Part shown: positions 58,371-64,000 of the stretch, one piece after another | How positions within the stretch are numbered: the stretch's first letter is position 1 | Layout: each line of letters opens with the position of its first letter | From: CAWINX01 sp963837585 | Lineage (GTDB): Bacteria > Actinomycetota > Thermoleophilia > Solirubrobacterales > 70-9 | Direction: 5' to 3' | DNA length: 64,000 nucleotides | NCBI GenBank assembly: GCA_963837585.1 | Contig: CAWINX010000004.1 | Location: forward strand, 1 to 64,000 | Notes under the pieces: model-generated | Told to the model about the DNA's origin: nothing | Database searches by the model: none | The model's input: only the letters and a program-made list of their open reading frames with translations | Program-made: the position numbers and the translations under genes

Positions 58371-59231
58371 GTGACCAAGACTGCGACGAAGACCCAGCCC
58401 CAGCTCAAAAGTCTTTCCGAATACATCCAGGAGCGCTTCGACGAGTTCTCGCGCTCCCAGAAAGACGTAGCCCGCTACATCGTCGACCACCTCGACGAAG
58501 CAGCCTTCCTCACTGCCGAGGAACTGGCCCGGAGAGCGAGCACCTCGTCATCGACTGTGGTGCGCTTCTCCCAGGCCCTCGGCTTCGAGGGGTACCCCGA
58601 GCTCCAGCAGGCCGCGATCGAGGAGTACCGCAACTCGATCGCCGGCACCAACGGAGCGACCGCCAGCGCCGGGGCGCTCTTCTCGTTCGACCACTCCGAG
58701 CTGGAGGGGTCGCTCGGCGCCGACTACGCAAACCTCGAGGAGACCGCCCGCAACCTCACTCGCGAGCAGGTCGATGGCGCCGTCACCGCCCTCGCCCACG
58801 CGCAGCGCGTCGTCATCGTCGGAGTCGACCAGATGGCCTTCTTCGCCAGCTACCTGCGCCACACGCTCAGCCTGCTGGACATCCGCGCCGAGATCGTCGC
58901 CAGCACCGGCGGCGAGTCCCTGCAGCGACTGGGCCGGATCGACGAGGAGACGCTGGTCATCGTGCTCTCCTCCGGCCGCGCCCACCCGTTGCTGCTGCGG
59001 GCGATGAAGCTTGCCGTTCACCGCAACGCCAACACGTTGGCGATTTCCGATGCCTCGATGTCGGAGGTGGGGGAGCTCGCCGAGTCGACCCTTTACTTCT
59101 CGTCCAACAGCCCGTCGTTCGCCCGTTCGAACACGGCGCTGATGGCGCTGGTGCAGGCCCTCGCACATGGCCTTTACGCGCAGGACGAGGCGGCGCACAA
59201 AGACCGCATTCGCGCCTACAAACTGAAGTAG
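58371..59231 (+). CDS. MurR/RpiR-family transcription regulator
   Basis: 286 aa from GTG. N-terminal HTH_6 domain (FSRSQKDVARYIVDHLDEA ... STSSSTVVRFSQALGF) and C-terminal SIS sugar-phosphate-binding domain (VVIVGVDQMAFFASYLRH ... VIVLSSGRAHPLLLRAM). It senses phosphosugars; the regulated genes are not obvious nearby. Intact. Confidence 0.9.
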   Translation: MTKTATKTQPQLKSLSEYIQERFDEFSRSQKDVARYIVDHLDEAAFLTAEELARRASTSSSTVVRFSQALGFEGYPELQQAAIEEYRNSIAGTNGATASAGALFSFDHSELEGSLGADYANLEETARNLTREQVDGAVTALAHAQRVVIVGVDQMAFFASYLRHTLSLLDIRAEIVASTGGESLQRLGRIDEETLVIVLSSGRAHPLLLRAMKLAVHRNANTLAISDASMSEVGELAESTLYFSSNSPSFARSNTALMALVQALAHGLYAQDEAAHKDRIRAYKLK

Positions 59232-59266
59232 CGACGCGCGGCGGCGCCCCGCGCCAGAATGGTCGC

Positions 59267-59941
59267 GTGAGGCTCGACGTATTCACCCTCTTCCCGGAGG
59301 CGTTCGACTGGTTCCGGACGCAGCGCTCGGTTCGCAACGCCCTCGAGCAGGGCAACGAGCTGCGCTTCTTCAACTACCGCGAGACGACGCCGCTCGGCGC
59401 CGGGCAGGTCGACGACGCGCCGTACGGGGGCGGCGCCGGGATGGTCCTGCGGGTCGATGTGGTCGACGCGGCGCTTCAGGCCGCCTACCCGAGCGGCGAG
59501 AAGCCGCGGGTCGTGTTGCTCTCTCCGACCGGCCGCCTGCTGGATGACGAGCTGGCCGACGAGTTGACCGCCGAGCCTCACGTGGCGCTGCTCTGTGGCC
59601 GCTATGAGGGCTTCGACGAGCGCGTTCACGAGCACTTCGCCGACGACGAGGTCTCGATCGGGCGTTACGTCCTGGCCGGAGGCGAGTTGCCGGCGATGGT
59701 GGTGGCCGACGTGGTGATGCGCAAGCTGCCGGGGGCGCTCGGCCACGAGGACAGCGCCGTCGAGGAGTCGTTCAGCCGCGTTCTCGAGGGGGCGCCGGAG
59801 TACCCGCACTACACCCGTCCGCCGCAGTACCGGGGCTGGGGGGTTCCCGACGTTCTGCTCTCCGGCGACCACGAGCGGGTCCGCCGCTGGAGGGTCGAAC
59901 AGAGCCGCGAGCGGGCCGAGCGGTTCGAGCCCGGCGGCTGA
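59267..59941 (+). CDS. trmD: tRNA (guanine37-N1)-methyltransferase
   Basis: 224 aa from GTG. SPOUT-fold enzyme: RLDVFTLFPEAFDWF, DDAPYGGGAGMVLR, LLCGRYEGFDERV and the knot region SIGRYVLAGGELPAM. It methylates G37 of tRNAs. First gene of the conserved trmD-rplS block. Intact. Confidence 0.95.
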   Translation: MRLDVFTLFPEAFDWFRTQRSVRNALEQGNELRFFNYRETTPLGAGQVDDAPYGGGAGMVLRVDVVDAALQAAYPSGEKPRVVLLSPTGRLLDDELADELTAEPHVALLCGRYEGFDERVHEHFADDEVSIGRYVLAGGELPAMVVADVVMRKLPGALGHEDSAVEESFSRVLEGAPEYPHYTRPPQYRGWGVPDVLLSGDHERVRRWRVEQSRERAERFEPGG

Positions 59942-59959
59942 AGATGCCATCCACTACCA

Positions 59960-60001
59960 TTCCGCCACCGCGCGGCGTCCACCGTTTGGGCCCGGCGGTT
60001 T
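59960..60001 (+). promoter_or_regulatory. Possible rplS leader hairpin
   Basis: CCGCC near 59962 can pair with GGCGG just before a T6 run near 59992, within a GC-rich 40-nt stretch that precedes the rplS ATG by about 15 nt. Could attenuate or autoregulate L19. Weak. Confidence 0.3.
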
Positions 60002-60014
60002 TTTCTCGCCAACT

Positions 60015-60639
60015 ATGAGCGCAATCATCGACAGCATCGAGCGCAGCCAGCTGAAGCAGGGCCTTCCCTCCTTCGGCCCCGGCGACCGCGTGCGCGTCCA
60101 CTTCCAGGTGGTCGAGGGTCAGCGCCGCCGCACCCAGGTCTTCGAAGGGATCGTCCTGCGGCGTCAGGGCTCCGGCGCTCGCGAGACCTTCACCGTCCGC
60201 AAGCAGTCCTTCGGCGTCGGGGTGGAGCGGACGTTCCCGCTGCACTCGCCCAAGATCGAGAAACTTGAGGTGGCGGCCCGCGGCGACGTGCGCCGCGCCA
60301 AGCTCTACTACCTGCGCGGCAGGATCGGCAAGGCTGCCCGGGTCGCCGAGCGGCGCTGGGGGATCGACGAGGAGCTGGTCTCCGCGCCGACCGCAGCCGC
60401 CGAGCCCGAGGCGATGGACGCCGAAGGGCGTTACTCAGGCTGATCTTGAGGAGGATGCGGCCGCGGGTCCTGTCGAGGAGGAGGGAACCTCGTCCTCGCA
60501 AGCTGCGGGCGAGGAACCCACCTCCACGCCACCCGCGGCAGACACCGCGGAGGATCAGCCTGAGGACGTCACGGAGTCGGCCGACGAAGAAGCGACCGAA
60601 GACGAAGCGGAGGCCGAAGACGCCGAGGACCCGGCCTGA
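60015..60639 (+). CDS. rplS: Ribosomal protein L19 with acidic C-terminal tail (shifted once)
   Basis: The L19 core (residues 1-115) is intact: IERSQLKQGLPSFGPGDRVR, FEGIVLRRQGSGARETFTVR, SPKIEKLEVAARGDVRRAKLYYLRGR. The uncorrected frame stops at 60443. One extra base near 60430 opens a further 70 residues, almost all Asp, Glu, Ala, Thr and Ser (VTQADLEEDAAAG ... EDAEDPA). Such a tail is unusual for L19. Confidence 0.85.
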
Positions 60640-61256
60640 AACTCGGCATCCCGAAGCCGAAGTCGCGCGGCGGCGGGCTGGTCGAGTTGCTCGTCATCGT
60701 CGCCCTGGCGCTCGGGTTGGCACTCGGGATCCAGGCCTGGATCGTCAAGCCCTACCAGATCCCCTCGGAGTCGATGGAGCCGACGCTCGACGTCGGCCAG
60801 CGGGTTCTCGTCAACCGTTTCCTCTACCACTTCACCGATCCATCGATCGGCGACGTCGTCGTCTTCCACCCGCCGGTCGGCGCCGACAGCGGCACGATCT
60901 GCGGGGCGCCGCACCCACCGTCCCAGGCCTGCCCGCAGCCGACCAAGAACGAATCCAGCCAGAACTTCATCAAGCGAATCGTCGCCGGGCCGGGGGACAC
61001 CCTCAGCGTCCACAACGGCCACCCCGTCGTCAACGGGGTCGAGAAGACCAACGAGCCCTACACCAACCCCTGCGAAGGCGGCGGCTCCTGCAACCTGCCG
61101 AAGCCGATCGTCGTTCCGCCCGGGCATTACTTCATGATGGGCGACAACCGTGGGGCAAGCGACGACAGCCGCTTCTGGGGTCCCGTCCCCCGCAGCTGGA
61201 TCATCGGCAAGGCCTTCGCCACCTACTGGCCGCCGGACCGCATCGGCCTCCTCTAA
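60636..61256 (+). CDS. lepB: Signal peptidase I
   Basis: About 200 aa. One N-terminal TM (LVELLVIVALALGLALGIQA), catalytic Ser in IPSESMEPTL, catalytic Lys in IKRIVAGPGD, and box E MGDNRGASDDSR. The first conventional start (TTG 60687) lies inside the TM helix. The frame is open to at least 60636 (CTG, overlapping the rplS stop), so the true start is upstream or non-standard. Confidence 0.87.
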   Translation: MKLGIPKPKSRGGGLVELLVIVALALGLALGIQAWIVKPYQIPSESMEPTLDVGQRVLVNRFLYHFTDPSIGDVVVFHPPVGADSGTICGAPHPPSQACPQPTKNESSQNFIKRIVAGPGDTLSVHNGHPVVNGVEKTNEPYTNPCEGGGSCNLPKPIVVPPGHYFMMGDNRGASDDSRFWGPVPRSWIIGKAFATYWPPDRIGLL

Positions 61257-61273
61257 GGCCCACGCCCGCGCGG

Positions 61274-61915
61274 CTGGCCCGGACCCGGCGGCTCTTCGCC
61301 TTCGACCGCGGGCTCGGTAGTCGCTACGTCGCCGGCGCCGACGAGGCCGGCCGCGGATGCCTGGCGGGGCCGCTGGTCGCCGCCGCGGTGCTGATCGACT
61401 ACGAGTCGCTCTCCCATTCCGACCGCCGCGGGCTGGCCGGCCTGCACGACTCCAAGCAGATGACCGCCGAGCGCCGCGAGGAGCTGTATCCGAGCGTGCT
61501 GCGGGCGGCGGCGCGGGTCAGCGTCGTGGTGCGTTGTGTGCGCGGGATCGACGACCGCGGCCTCCACGTCACCAACATCGAGGCGTTGGCCAGCGCGCTG
61601 GAGCGGCTGCAGCCCGGCGAGGCGACCTGCCTTGTGGACGGCTTCTCGCTGCGCGACTGCGCGGTGGAGCACCGCGCGGTGGTCGAGGGTGACGGGACGA
61701 GCGCGGCGATCGCCGCCGCCTCGGTGATCGCCAAGGTCACCCGCGATCGCTACATGCACGGCGCCGGGCGCGAGCACCCGGGCTGGGGCTTCGAGGAGCA
61801 CGTCGGCTACTCGACCCCCGAGCACCGCGAGGCGATCGCCGAGATCGGCATCTCGGCGCTGCACCGGCGCTCGTTCCAGTCGGTGGCGTACTCGCAGTTG
61901 GAGCTGGCCGGCTAA
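61274..61915 (+). CDS. rnhB: Ribonuclease HII
   Basis: About 213 aa. YVAGADEAGRGCLAGPLVAA supplies the catalytic Asp-Glu, HDSKQMTAERREELY the next conserved region, and AIAAASVIAKVTRDRYM a further active-site Asp. It removes ribonucleotides from DNA. No ATG or GTG lies near the expected N-terminus, so the start is uncertain (CTG 61274 is used as a marker). Confidence 0.88.
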   Translation: MARTRRLFAFDRGLGSRYVAGADEAGRGCLAGPLVAAAVLIDYESLSHSDRRGLAGLHDSKQMTAERREELYPSVLRAAARVSVVVRCVRGIDDRGLHVTNIEALASALERLQPGEATCLVDGFSLRDCAVEHRAVVEGDGTSAAIAAASVIAKVTRDRYMHGAGREHPGWGFEEHVGYSTPEHREAIAEIGISALHRRSFQSVAYSQLELAG

Positions 61916-62289
61916 AAAGCGGCGCGGATGTGCTCGTAGTCGGTGACTCGTCCTGAGTTGTCGAGGGTGACGCCGACCGCGTCGAAGCGGATCTCGGCGT
62001 AGCGGGGGATGTCGGGGCGCTCCCTTATCCAGGCGACGGCGAGGCGGCGGATGCGCTGCTGCTTCTTCGGCCCGACCCCGAGCACCGGGCGCTCCGGGCC
62101 GAAGGCCGAGTCGGCGCGGCCGGCCTTTACCTCGACGAAGACGAGCGCCCTGCCGTCGAGGGCGACGATGTCCAGCTCGCCGTAGCGGGTGCGGGCGTTG
62201 CGCTCGACCAGCTCCCAGCCGTTACGGGCGAGGCGAGCGGCGACGAGGTCCTCGGCCAGCCGGCCGATTTTGCGGCGGGGGTCGGTCAT
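61912..62289 (-). CDS. YraN family (UPF0102) endonuclease-like protein
   Basis: 125 aa. Restriction-endonuclease-like fold with GELDIVALDGRALVFVEVKA (E-x-D-x(n)-E-x-K). Overlaps rnhB by 4 nt but lies on the opposite strand, which is unusual for this cluster. Probably handles branched or Holliday DNA; unproven. Confidence 0.85.
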   Translation of the reverse strand: MTDPRRKIGRLAEDLVAARLARNGWELVERNARTRYGELDIVALDGRALVFVEVKAGRADSAFGPERPVLGVGPKKQQRIRRLAVAWIRERPDIPRYAEIRFDAVGVTLDNSGRVTDYEHIRAAF

Positions 62290-62395
62290 CGCGACCAGGC
62301 TAGGAGGCGGGCGTTCGCCTATTGCGCGCCAGATGTCTCAAAATTGTCACTTCCAGCGCGCAACAGGCGAAATTCATCGCCCTAGCGTGGCGGTC

Positions 62396-63892
62396 GTGCT
62401 CGCAACGGCCCAGACATTCACCCTCGACGGCATCTCCGCCCGCCCGGTCCGGGTCGAGGTCGACGTCCATCGCGGCCTCCCCAACTTCTCGATCGTCGGC
62501 CTGCCCGACGCGGCGGTGCGCGAAGCGCGTGAGCGGGTGCGCGCGGCGCTCTCCAACTGCGGCTTCGACTTCCCGTTGCAGCGGATCGTCGCCAACCTGG
62601 CGCCGGCCAGCCTTCGCAAGGCGGGGCCCGGCATGGATCTGGCGATCGCCGCGGCGCTACTGACCGCCTCCGGGCAGCTCGAGTGGGAGGGGCTTTCGCG
62701 GTTGGCTCTGGTTGGCGAGCTGGCGCTCGACGGCTCGGTGCGGCCGATCCCTGGCGCTCTGGCGATCGCCGAGGCGGCGCGCGAGGGCGGCGCCGAGGCG
62801 GTGGTGGTGCCGGCCGCGAACGGCCCCGAGGCGGCGCTGGCCGAGGGAATCGAGGTGATCGGAGTGGAGAGGATCGACCAGCTGCCGCCGCTGGCGGCGG
62901 GGGAGTGGGCGCCAGAGCGGCCTGAGCCGCTGCCGTTGGTGCTCAGCCTCGACGGCGACTCCCCGGACCTGGCCGACCTGAGGGGCCAGCGTCACCTGCG
63001 CTACGCGCTCGAGGTCGCCGCCGCGGGCGGGCACAGCCTGCTGATGATCGGCCCGCCGGGGGCAGGCAAGTCGCTTGCGGCGCGCCGCCTGCCCTCGATC
63101 ATGCCGGCGCTGGCCGCGGGGGAGGCGCTCGAGGTGGCGCGGATCGCCAGCGCCTGCGGGCGACTGAAGGGGCCGCCGGTCGGCGGTCGTCCCTTTCGCT
63201 CTCCCCATCACACGATCAGTCCCGCCGGCCTGGTCGGCGGCGGCAACCCGCCCAACCCGGGGGAGGCGACGCTGGCCCACCGCGGCGTCCTCTTCCTCGA
63301 CGAGCTCTGTGAGTTCCGCCGCGACACGCTGGAGGCGCTGCGGGCGCCGCTGGAGACCGGCAACGTCGCGATCGCCAGGGCGGGCGCCTGGCGGCAACTG
63401 CCCTGTCGCTTCATGCTGGTCGCCGCGGCGAACCCCTGTCCCTGCGGGCGCGGCGACACCGACGCCGAGTGCAACTGCTCGCCGCTGGCGGTCCAGCGAT
63501 ACCAGGGGAAGCTGAGCGGCGCGCTCGCCGACCGGATCGACATCCTCGCCGCGATCCGGCAGCCGAGCGCCGAGGAGATCGGCGGTGAGCCCGGGGAGGC
63601 CTCGGCGTCGGTGCGGGAGCGGGTGACCGCGGCCCGCGCGTTACAGGGACAGCGATTGGGCCCCGGTCGTTGCAACGCCGAGATGACGCCCGCCGAAGCG
63701 CGCGAGTGCACCCTCAACGAAGCCGCCGCGGCGTTGCTCGCCGAGTCCTACTCGCGGCGGCGGCTCAGCGGGCGAGCCCACGACCGGGTGCTGCGACTGG
63801 CGCGAACGGTCGCCGACCTCGACGGCGTCGAGGCGATCGGGCCCGAGCAGATGACGCAGGCGCTGCAGCTGCGCAGGAGGGACTACGAATGA
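62396..63892 (+). CDS. comM: ComM/YifB magnesium-chelatase-like AAA+ protein
   Basis: 498 aa from GTG. N-terminal ChlI domain (VRVEVDVHRGLPNFSIVGLP), AAA+ core with Walker A MIGPPGAGKSLAARR, Walker B GVLFLDELCEF and the CPCG zinc cluster (ANPCPCGRGDTDAECNC). ComM is a branch-migration helicase in natural transformation. Coupled to dprA (ATGA). Intact. Confidence 0.92.
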   Translation: MLATAQTFTLDGISARPVRVEVDVHRGLPNFSIVGLPDAAVREARERVRAALSNCGFDFPLQRIVANLAPASLRKAGPGMDLAIAAALLTASGQLEWEGLSRLALVGELALDGSVRPIPGALAIAEAAREGGAEAVVVPAANGPEAALAEGIEVIGVERIDQLPPLAAGEWAPERPEPLPLVLSLDGDSPDLADLRGQRHLRYALEVAAAGGHSLLMIGPPGAGKSLAARRLPSIMPALAAGEALEVARIASACGRLKGPPVGGRPFRSPHHTISPAGLVGGGNPPNPGEATLAHRGVLFLDELCEFRRDTLEALRAPLETGNVAIARAGAWRQLPCRFMLVAAANPCPCGRGDTDAECNCSPLAVQRYQGKLSGALADRIDILAAIRQPSAEEIGGEPGEASASVRERVTAARALQGQRLGPGRCNAEMTPAEARECTLNEAAAALLAESYSRRRLSGRAHDRVLRLARTVADLDGVEAIGPEQMTQALQLRRRDYE

Positions 63893-64000
63893 GCCCCGAG
63901 CCGCGCGCCTGCCCGGACTGCCTGCGCCGCTCCTGGCTGCTCGCCCAGCTGGCGCCCTACATCGAGAGGATCGCGACCGGGGCGCCGGGCTCGCGCTCCC
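63889..64000 (+). CDS. dprA: DprA (partial, runs off window)
   Basis: First 37 residues (MSPEPRACPDCLRRSWLLAQ ...) from an ATG overlapping the comM stop. The cysteine pair and LLAQLAPYIE match actinobacterial DprA N-termini. DprA loads RecA on incoming DNA. Identification relies partly on position after comM. Confidence 0.75.
   Translation, partial: MSPEPRACPDCLRRSWLLAQLAPYIERIATGAPGSRS

Overview
This is a high-GC actinobacterial chromosome segment. The gene order tlyA-nadK-recN-steA-mctB/steB-pyrG-xerD is the conserved actinobacterial arrangement. The DUF3866 gene, the HNH gene family, the secreted beta-rich paralogs and the dgt-dnaG and trmD-rplS-lepB-rnhB-yraN-comM-dprA blocks suggest Thermoleophilia (Solirubrobacterales-like). 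That placement is inference from gene content, because no rRNA gene is present.

Layout. 1-403: non-coding, with a CRP-type palindrome and a candidate minus-strand structured RNA ending in a terminator. 404-18085: housekeeping block covering rRNA methylation, NAD kinase, an MFS exporter, recN, the septum proteins SteA and MctB/SteB, a MraY-like transferase, CTP synthase, an M20 peptidase, DUF3866, XerD, MutM, RecO, dGTPase and primase. 18100-19020: a perfect SOS box, a broken HNH nuclease gene and a tRNA-like scrap. 19020-24295: an AHSA1-type protein, a glycosyltransferase, an SDR, a thioredoxin-like lipoprotein overlapping an Hpt protein, a hydrolase and a DUF1801 protein. 24351-24424: tRNA-CAU. 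24425-30720: an AT-richer island inserted after the tRNA. It carries two putative DNA-binding proteins, a GHKL ATPase, a C5-cytosine methyltransferase, a Vsr-type endonuclease and a multi-HTH protein. This is the most interesting locus and looks like a methylation-linked anti-phage or restriction system. 30800-35661: a rearranged segment with two near-identical secreted nuclease genes, remnants of two other genes, an AbiE-like toxin-antitoxin pair, and a divergent PAP2 phosphatase / lipid kinase pair. 35658-58284: mixed metabolic, stress and signalling genes, including glutamate decarboxylase, P450, PknB-like kinase, USP, MDR dehydrogenase, PdxH and an MMPL exporter. 58371-64000: an RpiR regulator followed by trmD-rplS-lepB-rnhB-yraN-comM-dprA, with dprA cut by the window end.

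Sequence quality. Many genes, including essential ones (dnaG three times, pyrG twice, recN, recO, rplS), change reading frame at single points. Most of these points behave like one extra base. Because essential genes are hit as often as accessory ones, I treat most as uncorrected single-base errors. I give such genes their full corrected extent and list approximate shift points.

Dispersed elements. A 47-bp palindrome occurs three times, once in frame inside a gene. Three long hairpins with T/A tracts inside the stem sit directly after stop codons. Several other large hairpins occur between genes.
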